Positions 11,269-22,911 of a stretch of DNA of 64,000 bases are shown one piece after another. The notes under the pieces are model-generated. The model had not been told where the DNA came from, ran no database searches, and saw only the letters and a program-made list of their open reading frames with translations. Location of the stretch: the NCBI GenBank assembly GCA_947179485.1, contig OX359245.1:40287067-40351066 (forward strand). Reading direction: 5' to 3'. The translations under genes were made by a program, and so were the position numbers. How positions within the stretch are numbered: position 1 is the stretch's first letter; every line of letters begins with the position of its first letter. This stretch comes from Allacma fusca. Taxonomy: Eukaryota > Arthropoda > Collembola > Symphypleona > Sminthuridae.

Positions 11269-12575
11269 GTTAGGAAGGCATGCTTTGACCTAACGGTTTG
11301 TTCATTCTCGGGAACAAAAATAAAATTATGTCAAAATACACGAATGCGAACAATTAGGAAACGACAGCCTGATGTAAATCATTTTTTGACATTTAATACA
11401 ATCTGCAAGTCAATCTTCTAAAGTTTAGGTTTGGCCAATGCACGCAGTTCTTGGCAGAAAAGGACGGAATGACACCGGATTGTACTTTTATTAACGAATC
11501 TTACTTCACCGCTTTCTTTGGAACCATATTTGCTAGTTTCAAAATTTTTATCCGAGTTCTATGGGCATCGTTTACCAACCGGCGGTCCACAAATTGTTTC
11601 CATTTCTTTCTTATCGGTATTTATGGTTTACAGGGATGACAAATGTTTGCGTACTTGGTTGTGATAAAACTGGAACTCTCGTCTGAAGCTTACATAGATA
11701 ACACAACAAGTGTAATTAGTTAGTGCAAATAAATGAGTTTTGGACTTCTTAAATGTGTACTTGAGGGATTGATATGAAATTCTAACAACGTTTTTCGCCA
11801 CAGCGTTCGCGATTTCAAGTTTGTCTTCGTTTTGTAATATTGCGGTATGATTATTTGACAAGTTTAGCTTGACTGCTGCGTAGCTTCAGATATTCAAGTA
11901 CATACGGTATTGTATCAATTGTCATCACTTTCATTTTCAAAGATTTTATGGGCTCCCTATTTATTTCCTTTCGCACGATTCTAGTTCAGGTGAGAAGCAT
12001 TACCGCTTAAGTGTGTACAGATGGGTTATACTGATTGTCAAAATTTTTAGCTCAAATATTTGAACATATCTAAAAATAACACATTCAAGCAAAATTCATC
12101 AGTTTCGAAAGAACTTCAGGTGGATCTTGTGCAGAAGTATTATTTCGTAGACTTATTATTAGTACAGATATTGCCACAACATTCAAAAATATGCCTAAAT
12201 GATCATATTTGATGTGTGTCTTCGGTTATTTAGATTGTGCTCAAAAGGAAGTAAATTTTAAAGTTTCATTGTAGCATTTATGAATTTTCAACAGTTTATA
12301 GATTCCCTAAACCTAAACGTCATCACCTACTTCATGGCTATTTCACTGTATTCATAACAATATTCTCTCCAATATTCAAAATAAATGAACTCAGAAAGTA
12401 CGTAAATAGTCACTTCAAAATTAGCTGTAAAACGTTTATTGACAATGTTATAATGTTGATCCAAAAATATACTTAATATACTTAACTTATAAAATACACG
12501 ACAGTGATAAAAATATTTTACATGGTATAAAAATTAAGGAGTTTCCGCGACGTTAATGAATCCAGCATATTTGAA
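11269..12575. repeat. Remnant body of the old tandem unit upstream of copy D
   Basis: Weak colinearity with unit 1 persists: GTGTAATTAGTTAGTG at about 11710 against GTGTAATTAGTCAGTG at 1985, and ATACTGATTGTCA at 12030 against GTGCTGATTGTCA. No ORF conserved in units 1-3 survives here, so the body is probably non-coding. Confidence 0.5.
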
Positions 12576-13014
12576 TTAACGTCCAAATCTTCCGTACCTT
12601 GGAGAGCCTGCACTTGTCCAAGCACTCCACGCCCTGCCTTCCCTGTTAAATATTAAAAAGAAAATTGATTAGTTTAATGACACAGTTAAACAGGCAAGCA
12701 CTCAATTTTAGCAGCACAATTCACTATCAGCTTTCTTACCTGTAATTTGTCATTGGACCCTCGGGCAGATACTGCATATGGCCGTCGAGTGAAGGCATTC
12801 CAAAAGGAAAAGCACTCAAACTCCCTAGTAAGGTCAGGATAGAACTGAGGCCAAGGGACAGTGACACGACTGAAATCTATGAATTGAATTAAGATATACA
12901 TATTAGTAAAAACACATTGGAATGAAGCAATAATGCAACTACTTTTCAAGACACTGTTTCTGAAGGAAGTATCGAACTGAATAAATTTAGGAAAAATATT
13001 CTCACCAATTTCAT
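12576..13014 (-). CDS. WxxW secreted peptide precursor, copy D (complete, 70 aa)
   Basis: Exons: 13006-13014 (MKL), 12740-12876 and 12576-12642, each the same length as in copy B. Residues 4-25 are a hydrophobic signal peptide and 26-48 a spacer starting FPFGMP. Residues 49-52 are R-E-G-R, and residues 53-70 are AWSAWTSAGSPRYGRFGR. Surrounding introns and body have diverged heavily from units 1-3. The exon lengths, RxxR site, both Trp, and RYGRFGR are nevertheless kept, with many changes between. That pattern argues for selection on the protein. Predicted product: a Trp-rich peptide ending GRF-amide. Function unknown. Confidence 0.88.
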
Positions 13015-13116
13015 GGTTCTGATGGTTTTTTCTCCTTGAGCGAGCAAAATTCTGAGAAGATTTGCAACTTAGACTGCTGTAGCTGCTTCTGTGTATTAAC
13101 CTGAAGTGTTTAGAGC

Positions 13117-13152
13117 AAACTGAATGTCCTGTATGAAACAGCCGCATTTATA
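13117..13152 (-). promoter_or_regulatory. Core promoter of peptide copy D
   Basis: TATAAAT at 13146-13152 and the initiator TTCAGTTTG with +1 at about 13121 are 31 bases apart, as in copies A and B despite overall divergence. The predicted 5' UTR is 107 bases. Confidence 0.72.
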
Positions 13153-13453
13153 TGTACAGACCATTATCACAAATGTCATTACTGCGTTCCTTTGGTATAA
13201 TTACTGATAATGTGATAAGCTCTATTTGCTTCCGATAGTACCACCGGCTGCCAGCTGTTCCTAAACAAAGTATCAGAATAGAACGAACCGGAATAACCCG
13301 AGTTTTTATATTGTAATAGAGACTGGGAATTTCAACATTTTATTACGTCACTTGTCACGTTTGTATATACACGTCAGTTTCTAGAATGTGACTAATAATA
13401 CATGTTTACTGGTTTTTAAGTAAACCATTTTTGTTCAACATTTGTTTTTAGTA

Positions 13454-15697
13454 CCCGCATGGAAATCACTGTTCACAATTGTGCACAAAATCCCCTGTTC
13501 AAAACAGGACCACTTTTGTGCACAAAGCATGCTGAACAATTATTTGTGCACTGAACTATGTGCACAGCGTTTGAGCACAAACCAAGGTTCAGGAAACGAG
13601 ACGCACAAAAGTTTGCTTTACCAAAAAATGTATTCCTTGAACTCCATAGCTAGTAAAAATGCAAATGCCAAATAAAAAAGTCAAATTAAAATATTTCCAA
13701 CAAATCTTTATATTATGTAATTTATTGTAGCACTAGAAATAGTGGTTAATAGCAACAACACATAGAAAGAACAATATACAAGATACCTATGTATTAAATC
13801 AGTATGCATGTTACATATTTCAAAATACTACGAGGACAAATTACAACAAACTTTTTTAATTCCTAGAATACATATGTACACACACTTTTAACCACGTAAC
13901 ATACACAAATTTTTTGCACTTACTTAGTAAATACAATTTTAGTATTTCTACCTATTGGTTTTCGTGAAATACAATTATGACTACATACAAAAATACAATT
14001 TTTAGCAAAAAAATGACGACTCAATTGACACTCGGCTTAAAATTTGAATTAAATTTGTAAACTATTATATATTAATGATCATTACGTAAACAACAAAATG
14101 GTAACTTTGAAGCCCTAAAAATATGATAAATTATGCAAGCTAAAAAATAACAATTCTTTAAAATTTCTAACTTCTGTATAAAAAATGTGTACCTTATGAC
14201 GAGCTAATAAAGCAGAACATATTTTAAATGTTTTTCACAAATATTTGGATGCAGTCCACAAATTTTCACAAAATGGGTGGCTAGCTATTATGCTATAGGG
14301 TTGTTACCAGGACGCATTTCCTTTTTGGTACATAGATCCCTGCGGGAGAAAATCAATAGAATCACATTAGGGAAATTACATTACATTTTTTTTATTATTT
14401 TTATTATTATTATAAAGGCAACACAGTATTAAGTGCTGGAAATCAAACTTTTAAATTATCACTGTTACAGTGTTATAAATTAATCAACAAATTAAATTCA
14501 ACATTCAAATAAAGTTATATTTACAACTAGCAGTTTAAGCTCCAACACATACCAAATTAAGTACTTACATGCATTACAAATTACAACTTATATACACTTT
14601 TCACTATGTTACTTATGCACTATGCACATACACGCTAATTTAATAAAAAAATTACGTATACTAATATATAAGTGTGTATGTATAAATAAATACACAATAA
14701 TTAAATGCTTTACTTACCAATTCAGTCAACCAGTCGTACGTAATTAATGAAACCTCACACGGTCGTTCCCGTCCCGTGTCCGTTATTTCGTCGAATCTTC
14801 CACTCCCGCTACAATTATAGTTGGTGGCTGTACAACGCATGATTTGGCTCTCCGCTGCTGCTTGCGCACTTACACTACACCCGTAGCATATAATGATATT
14901 TGTGCGCCGCCGCTCATATTGCTCATAAGTGGGGCTTTTACGTCACATGGTGTCGGTGAAGAAGCAACGTTGTTTAGATACGATTTCGAAAATCAAAATG
15001 ATCTACGCAGACAAAAATACATTCTGGTAGTTGATGGAACCAGTTCATTATGCGTTTATTAAAATTGCATGCATACCACTTGTTCCTTTTAATCGAATGT
15101 ACATCTTGACCATATTACCTCTTCACCGGTGTTTAAAAAACTTTTATTTACTATAGTTAATTGTAAGTTGTGTTTGCCACTTTAAAATAAAATTTTTGGC
15201 GTATTTTATGTTGTACACTAAATTTGTATACAGGCGTCTGATGTTCGAAAATACCGAGAATAAGGCAAATAAAAAAAGGATAAAGCAATGGTGGCAACCG
15301 ATTGATATGATAAATGTACATAAGAAACTCATTTGTTAGCATCCGGGGCAATAGGCAACGTGGTGCAAATGTTGGACTTATGAATTTTAAAGTACTAGAT
15401 TTACGTAATAGTAATAAGGCCCATTCAGAGGAAGAAATTGTTGACATTCGCTCGACTTTTAAACTATTGGTTGGGCAAACATCTTTAAATTATAATTGTT
15501 TGAATATTAATCTTAAGTTAGTAATAAAAAATATGCACAATTGGGTTGTGCTCATCTGAATGTGCTCAACTAAGTTCTTAGATTTTGTTCACAATTGTGC
15601 ACCTGGAAATTTTCAAACTTTGTCTGTGCATAATTGTGCACAAAGTTTTCGTTCGGGATTAGTTTGAGCACAATTGTGCTGCTAATTTCCATGCGGG
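13454..15697. mobile_element. 2.24-kb DNA transposon with CCCGCATGGAAAT ends
   Basis: The left end CCCGCATGGAAAT and right end ATTTCCATGCGGG are inverted and flanked by TA on both sides. It interrupts the upstream body of unit 4. Subterminal zones contain several CACAATTGTGCAC-type palindromes on both sides (13475-13590 and 15535-15680). No transposase is recognisable; the interior ORFs of up to 96 codons resemble nothing I know. The TA duplication fits Tc1/mariner-type insertion, but the family is unassigned. Confidence 0.7.
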
Positions 15698-16276
15698 TAT
15701 GTTGTCGGTAACTGCTAATTTTGGTGAATCGTTCGATAGTGTGTAGAAAAATTGGTCATTTGTCGTAACCACTTGCTGAATCAAAATCATTTTAAGTCGC
15801 AAGACTAAATTGATCATCTCGAAAAAACTTACGTAAAGCAACGAAGCATTTACATAAATGCTTGAAATTGTGGTGTCAGTAATTTTTAAATCAGGGTGTC
15901 CAAATAATATTTGCTGTGTACATTGGCTCATATGTTATTACTATCTGTAGTGTATGTGTGTACATATGTACACATATAAAGGTTGCTGCAAAATGCTTTG
16001 TAGTATTTATTTTAAACGTGATATCGCCTTTCATCCTGGTACGATTGTTTTATTACAATCATAAAAACATATTGTATTTGAAGTTGGGTCTCCGGCTTGT
16101 ACTTGATACCAATTACAAAATGAATAATCGGGTTTTAGGAGCACATTTTGATATAACTTAACTCGATTGAACCAATTCCTATAATGATGTAGCTGTCTAC
16201 GATTGCGGTAGTTATTCCTGGCCTGTAATTTACGGTGTGTCACACGTGAGCTCCAATGGTAGCTGTAGCTATGAGG
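15698..16276. repeat. Continuation of old unit 4 body
   Basis: Between 16190 and 16276 the text TGCGGTAGTTATTCCTGGCC, then CACACGTGAG, then CCAATGGTAG parallels unit 1 at 1088-1145. It shows that unit 4 continued past the 2.24-kb insertion. No gene seen. Confidence 0.55.
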
Positions 16277-16652
16277 AAGGATTTGAGGCTGCGTACTGTC
16301 GGGGCATTTGGAAATGACACTTGGCCAATTAAGGACAGGTGTGTTACGCACGCCTCTCTTGCCTCCGATAGGCTTGTGCTTGCTACCATAGATATGACTG
16401 TCAACCATCGATTACTTGTCAACCATAGATTGACTCTTTATCTGTAATATGAGTGAGTCAACCATCGAGTTTCAATTTGTAAATCCGTGCAAGAGATTTA
16501 CATTGCATCTGCATACATGCTTTTATTTCGCGCTGAAAATCCTGAAAAATAATCAGCCTATCGGAGGCAAAAGAGGCGTGCGTAACACACCTGTCCTTAA
16601 TTGGCCAAGTGTCATTTCCAAATGCCCCGACAGTACGCAGCCTCAAATCCTT
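16277..16652. mobile_element. Fold-back MITE with about 98-bp arms
   Basis: Bases 16277-16374 and 16555-16652 are almost perfect reverse complements, starting AAGGATTTGAGGCTGCG. The loop is about 180 bases and non-coding. It sits in the old unit body exactly where unit 1 reads AAGGATTTTC. Confidence 0.8.
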
Positions 16653-18539
16653 GAAAGTTTGAATATTGTTTTTTGGTGATGTCATACCTAAAATATGTTT
16701 AAACCAGCATGGCTACTATTAATTCCGTTTAGGTTCTGAAATCTTTGTCACTTTTAAATATGCGTTTTAAATAACGTTTCACGTTTAATATAGTATTTGT
16801 AGTGATTTCTACAGACACATAAATATATGCTTCGTCGTTGAAGAGGCAAAATGATCTGTGCTGTACAAAAGCATGCGCACGTATATCATTTTGCCTCTTC
16901 AGTGACGATATTTCCTAGGATTGCATTTTCATGAGTCATAGCATTTTTTACATTTATCTACGTACATGCATGCATAATATTATGAGGGAGAATCTTGTAG
17001 CTAGATTGCTCAGCAGATCAATACATTAGGCTATATCAGCAATGCACGCAGTAATTTAGAAAAGCACAATTTTAGATAATACTGTATGCCGTACATATGA
17101 AATCGAAACTTGTGATTCGACGTTAACCCTTCAGATTAGCGCCTTGTGTGCAGAGGTAGTATTTGGGTACAGAACCAGTTCAAAATGGGAGCAAAACTTT
17201 TGTACCAACAAATTTTGGGTATACACTTGTTATACCACCAAAGTAGGGTACAGGTATTAATGGGTAATTTACATTACTTTCCAAAATATCACCAGTACCC
17301 CGCCCCAATATTTACATTAGCCCCTCCCCAAATAACACCCTTAATCCAAATAATTTATTTACCCCCATGTTATTAACATTACCACCCTATGCTCCACTTT
17401 ACCCTCATACCCAAATGTCTTACTAGCTTATTATCAAATTATAGTAATAATAAAATTAATAATAAAACTAAATAGTATTAATCTTACCCCCACACCTGTT
17501 TGGCTGGACTGCTTGATGTACAGGTAGGATTGGTTGAGGTACCTGCGGAACCTGCAATATCTGGGTATTTTTAAAGAAATGCAGAATCAAGAAGGCAGGC
17601 ACGGCTGCCATCTGTACGCTCTATTGAACACAACAGCGGTTGTGTAGTAAACTCTCGCTCCAGGGAGTGGAAATTTTTGTCCCTCTACAAATTATCACTT
17701 TTGTGCATAGTCTTAATAATTGTGTAACTGGGAGTTGGGACTTTTCATTCTGATCCCTTATAGCTCAAAACCCTTATAAAGGTATTCATTATAGAGAGAC
17801 CTCACTGTGTTATATATACCATTATACCATGAACAACTTCTGTCTCTACTTCATGACGGCATAATTTACAATTAGCACGTTAGACTTTTTTACTAGATTT
17901 TTATCTTTCCAGGGATATTGTACTTATTATTTTAATGAAAACGTGTAGCATATGTTTTGAACTTAGAGTAATGGAACTAATGATCTTTAAAAAGCTCATT
18001 TTTACTTCATTGAAGCTTGCAATGCTTTGGAAACAGAGTTTTGGGGATGACAAAAGTCACCAGTAAAAAATCAAAAATTATTAAAATATAAGGGTTGTAA
18101 TTAGTATGTTCTCAACACAAGAGGAAAATCTCGATCTGATGTGGTTTATCCATTTCGGGTACATATATTATGCTTTAATTAGGAGATCAACATCAGGTAC
18201 AAGAATTTTGGACCTTTTACTATGGGTGCATATGTATATACAGGTACGGCTAAGGGTACAAAAGTTTGAAATAATTACCTATTACTTGAGTACGGGAACA
18301 TGTACGGGTACGGCATTTGTGTATATCTATGGGGAGCACTCTTTGAGATGTTCCATTTAATAATACTTTGTGTTTATTCTAAATACCAGTAGTCAAGCCA
18401 GACGATAGACAATTTCACGATACTGTAATAATTATGACAACAGCATGCGCTCATCCATGAATTGATTGAAGTTGAGGGGGAAGTAGCTTATATTTTTTAG
18501 TCCTAGATTATATGTTACAACTACAGCTTTCAAGTTTGG
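16653..18539. other. Intergenic, no gene seen
   Basis: A 75-base hairpin at 16833-16907 (arm TGAAGAGGCAAAATGAT) is the only clear structure. C-rich TACCCC/GGGTAC patches lie at 17280-17410 and 18160-18310. Confidence 0.5.
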
Positions 18540-18866
18540 CATGGGTCGGATTTTTGTAAATCTCCCTGGAAGATGATTTCTGAATTTCCCTGCTTAATCT
18601 TATGTCCCTGAAACGATTTTAAAAACCCTGCTGAAAAAAGGTCAACGATTTTCAAAATCCCTGATTGCAAAAGTAATTTCCCTGCAAGACGTCAAATCCC
18701 TGCCAAATTAGGTCAACCAATTTAAAAATCCCTCCTTGCATAACAAATTTCCCTGAAGCACAATTAAAAATTTAAAAATCCCGACCAAAAGAAGGTTACC
18801 GAATTTAAAAAATCATGTTTTGCCTGGGAAGAGTCTTCCCGTCTTCTCACAAAAATTCGACCCCTG
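18540..18866. mobile_element. hAT-like MITE filled with AAATCCCTG
   Basis: The ends CATGGGTCGGATTTTTGT and ACAAAAATTCGACCCCTG are inverted. Flanks AAGTTTGG and TAGTTTGA agree at 6 of 8 bases. The interior repeats AATCCCTG or ATTTCCCTG about ten times. Confidence 0.6.
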
Positions 18867-19692
18867 TAGTTTGATATTTCATTGCATGTAATATGAGTAA
18901 TTGCTGTGTTTATATAAACAAGAGAATTTACTGTCGCTTCATATTACCCATTTCTTATAGATATATAGCATTAATTGAGCAATCAGCATGTTAGTTGTTA
19001 TTTGAGTAACAATATTTCAGAAATTGTATTCCTATAGACTTATTTTACCCATATTTACTATTTACAACCCATGTAACACCAATAATGCAAATTGCTAGCT
19101 CGTGATTCCGCCTTATTATACACATTTTGATATTCAAGGTCCTGGAGTGAGAAAATTCTGGATTATGCAATACAAGTCTAGCATTTGAGCTCGCATATAT
19201 AACAAAATCAGTCGTCACTCAATAATTATATCAGGTTTATCTTTTTTCCGTTCTCGTGTTCAATGTCAAATAACTTTTCACTCTCTCGTCATCCCGAAAT
19301 GACGTAACGCATTAATATGTTTGCACGTCCATTCAGCATACAATTACAACTCAATACCCACATAATGATTATGCATGCACTCTATACTCCAACACTAACG
19401 CAAGTCACTATACCCTAACGCTTTGATCTGCACTTTTTAACCTGCATGATGTTCAATTCAAGGATTTGTGGTCTATAGATACACTCTCTATAGCAACATG
19501 AGACTCACATCCATGCATTAACTAAACAAATGCGAAATACTGTCTACAAAACCTCACTTGAATATTTTGACTACTAACACCGGATCATCGTTACTGCATG
19601 CAAGCGCCCACAGAGAACATCAGCAAGATTTTGTACAGTATTTCATCAACTTAAAAGTTATTGCAAAAATTTTAGCAACAAAAATCCTTACA
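18867..19692. other. Intergenic region before the reductase pair
   Basis: AT-rich. I see no further coding exon or convincing TATA-initiator pair. It must hold the promoter of the 19693 gene. Confidence 0.4.
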
Positions 19693-20556
19693 ATGGCAAC
19701 TCCGAACAAACTCAAAATTGTGGTGTTTTACGGATCCACTCGAACCGGCCGCTTAGTTGAGCGTGTGGGCGCTTTCGTGAAAAAAGTTCTAGTTGACAAA
19801 GGGCTGGAACCGATCATATTTGGTAAACAATAAACTCTTGTATTTTGTACAAATATAATTTCCATAGCAGACAAACAAACTTAAACTATTATAATGCAAC
19901 TCCTACTGTATTTGTATATACCTCAAAATAGACCCAGAAGAAATGAATTTCGAAATGCTAAAATGTGCCCTGCACTTTTACCCTAATCGGGATGATGCCC
20001 CACAATGGTTAAAAGATGCGGATGCAGTAATCCGTGACGCCGATGGTTTCCTTGTGGTCTCCACGGAATACAATTCTTCCATTCCTCCAGCATTGAGCAA
20101 CATGTTGGATCATTTCCCCCCAGCGTCCTTCCGACATAGGCCAGTTGGGATTTTAACCTACGCCAAAGGTAACATTTATTATTTACTGTCCTGGGCGCAT
20201 GCGCAATTGGTGCGCAAAATTCCGCAACGCCAGTTTAAATATCTGCAAAATTACGGGTAAGTGTTATTCTCTTGCGCTTAATAATAAAATTATTTTTTGC
20301 AGGTTATTGGGGTGGAATTCGCGCCGGCGTAGTACTCAAGCCCTTCTTAAGTGACTTCGGTTTGGTAACGATTCCCGCCAACTGTCCTATTCCAACAGCA
20401 GGGGAAGTTTTTGACGCAGCCGGGAACTGCAAGGAAGAGCGCATTGCAAAACGGGTAGAAAGACTTGTAAATGAACTCAGATGGTACAGCGCAGCCCTTA
20501 AAAGTTACCGGAGCATTGAGACATTACCTCCACCCCCGATGAATGCTCTTGCGTAG
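19693..20556 (+). CDS. NADPH-dependent FMN reductase-like flavoprotein, paralogue 1
   Basis: Exons 19693-19822, 19932-20168 and 20303-20556 join in frame to 206 residues, the usual size of the FMN_red/flavodoxin-like family. The start ATG (ACAATGG context) is followed by a beta strand and the phosphate-binding loop YGSTRTGR (about residues 14-21). The second signature, TEYNSSIPPALSNMLDHF, lies in exon 2 and corresponds to the family's PEYNxSxPxxLKNxxD flavin-contact region. The family transfers electrons from NAD(P)H to FMN, quinones or azo compounds in the cytosol; the substrate here is unknown. The neighbouring 22912-24016 gene is a tandem duplicate with the same intron positions and phases (both phase 1). 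AATAAA occurs near 20766. Confidence 0.9.
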
Positions 20557-20914
20557 AGTGGTATATTACTAGTATATATTCTGTAATGTTTAATTACTAG
20601 TTGCGGAAATAATTATTGTAGTGTATTACGTACCACGCCCAAAGTTCCAAGTGTACTATGACACTGTGAGTCTTTCGATGCTGCTATTTACCTTTCACTA
20701 AAACTAATGAACGAAGATGTGCCAATAATTATTTTCCCCTACAATTAAAAACCCCCGTTTATTTTAATAAATACTGTGACACATAAATTTGATTATGCCT
20801 GTTACAGTATCTATTATATGAAGGAATTTTCCAAAAGCAATTCAAATGTCGTTCCATCTAGTAATTACAAGGGAGCAATTTCTTTCTGGAACTTTTTCGT
20901 TAAGCCAGTGAGTA
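20557..20914. other. 3' flank of reductase 1
   Basis: Likely 3' UTR with a polyadenylation signal (AATAAA near 20766), then plain AT-rich sequence up to the next element. Confidence 0.4.
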
Positions 20915-21410
20915 GTGATGCCAATGGTCTGGTCTGATCCAGATTTTATGAAACTGGTCTGGTCCAAAGCGCAGACCAGACCATTGGTCTGGTCCAGTTT
21001 TTCGGACCAGACCATTGGTCTGGTCCAGTTTTTCGGACCAGACCAGTGGTCTGATCCAGTCATTCGGACCAGACCAGACCAAAGACCATGGTCCGGACCA
21101 TGGTCCAGAAAACCATTCAGAGCAATTGAATAATCACATTTTATCCAGTCAAATTTTTTTTTATCCTCAGAAATGACATTTTTAATTTGTTCCACAGGAT
21201 TTCGTTAACTCATAAATTTTTATTTTGCGTACTTTTGGGACCATGGTCCTGTGGTCTGGTCTGGTCTGGTCCTGAAGCTGGACCAATTGTATCTGGTCTG
21301 GTCCAAGTGTTAGACCAGACCGGACCAGACCATACAAGTCTAGGACCAGACCGGACCAGACCAATAACGGACCATTATTAATGGTCCGGACCAGACCATT
21401 GGCATCCCTA
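20915..21410. mobile_element. hAT-like element filled with GGTCTGGTCC
   Basis: The ends TAGTGATGCCAATGGTC and GACCATTGGCATCCCTA are inverted. The 8-bp duplication CCAGTGAG is perfect (20907-20914 and 21411-21418). TAGnG ends plus 8-bp duplications are typical of the hAT superfamily. The interior is nearly all GGTCTGGTCC and its complement GGACCAGACC, apart from a short AT-rich centre. ORFs here are an effect of the repeat. Confidence 0.88.
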
Positions 21411-21604
21411 CCAGTGAGTGCAAATATCATACAAAATTACAAAGTCGGAATACTAACAAATGAATGCTACATATTCCTGGAGCTTTCAAACCGAACGCCA
21501 ATAGGGATGAATTAAAAAAAATAATTGTACGTATTACTTGTGTCGCACGTGGATGATGTAGCACCAAAACCAAGATTATACATGAATTCAATACTAGTAA
21601 TGCC

Positions 21605-21989
21605 CAGGGTTGGCAAAAAACCAGGCCAAGCCAGTGGCAAGAAATGGTAACAACCGGTTTTTATTGGACAGTGGACTTATTTGGATAGTATTAATTATGA
21701 CCATTTTATACCAACCTATACAACAGGTCCGGGCCGGTTAGAACCGGATTTTAACCAATAATAACTAGGCCATTCCTGACCACTTGGCAACCCTGTGTTC
21801 ATGCATACGCAATATTAGCCAAGCCGGTGGTACGTTTTGGTTAAAACCGGTTTTTATTGGATAGTGGATTTATTTGGATAATATTAATTACGACCATTTT
21901 ATACCAACCCAAGCAATTGGACCAAGCCGGTAAGAACCGGATTTTAACCAACAACGGCCAGGCCATTTCTTGCCACTTGCCAACCCTGG
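21605..21989. mobile_element. hAT-like MITE with CAGGGTTGGCAA ends
   Basis: Inverted ends CAGGGTTGGCAA and TTGCCAACCCTG are flanked by a perfect 8-bp duplication GTAATGCC (21597-21604 and 21990-21997). The inside holds two similar halves with AACCGGTTTTTATTGGA and its inverse. Non-coding. Confidence 0.9.
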
Positions 21990-21997
21990 TAATGCCT

Positions 21998-22911
21998 GCT
22001 TACACAACGTACCAGTCCCAATAAAGATGACGTATGTACATATGCACAAGGTACATGAAACATGAGAGCTAATGAGCCGTAATGGGTATAATAAAGTAAA
22101 TAATTATTGAAGCATGCAGTCCTTCATAAGAGACGTTTCAAAATAAAAATATAAATGGTTAATTTCCCTATTACATGTACAAACCAATTATTACATATGT
22201 ATACATGTGGATATTTACAATTAGACACATGTCATTATATATGAGTCCGTCATTTTGGTTTGCTCAATAAAATAATAGCACTTTATCCGTGAAGGAGCCA
22301 ACTGGTCTAGATCCTATTTTTGCACTAAAATCAAAGGGATCTTCATGGATCACATATAATTTGTGTAAGTTTTTACTGTTGGGACAGAGCAAATTCATTA
22401 CTCATGGAAATGTTTCTTCTTGTAAGAGCAAAGGAGTCAAATTTTGGAGCTCTAATTCTAAGGGGTACTTGTACAACGAGAGTACCCCAAGTCTAAATAC
22501 TTATATAAGCATTTATTCATTTATTATTTCCCATAGGACAGTAACTATTACAAAGGCAAGGAAGTTCCGTCTGCAACATAAACCTTACCTTAGTATTTCA
22601 GGTGAATTGTCAATATTTTAATTCAATTAAGGTTATTTGCATACATCAAAGCAATTCCTGAACGAACCAATTGACCACGGACAATGAGTAAGCTGCCATT
22701 TCGTCTTTCCCATTAAGCAAATATCAATTTAAGACAAGAGGTAATTGCTTTGCGAAATATCATTTCGTTCCCATTTATTTTCAAGAAAGCCCCGGCCAGT
22801 TTTAGTTATCTCCGAAACCTCTTCCTTTCATAGGAAGTAAAGGGTCGTCAGCGTTTGCTCCAAAAATTATTGTCGAATATTTTCCCTTCTAGAATTTTTA
22901 AATTTGTCAGA
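21998..22911. other. Intergenic between the element and reductase 2
   Basis: No gene is supported. The 110-codon plus ORF at 22289-22621 has no splice context or recognisable domain. Confidence 0.4.

Noticed and set aside
2658..13014. Assignment of the peptides to NPF, sulfakinin or RYamide
   Set aside because: Only the final RF or RY letters match. The W-x-x-W core, precursor size and cleavage layout do not fit those families.
20842..21430. Six overlapping ORFs on both strands around 21 kb
   Set aside because: They arise from the GGTCTGGTCC repeat, which avoids stops in several frames.
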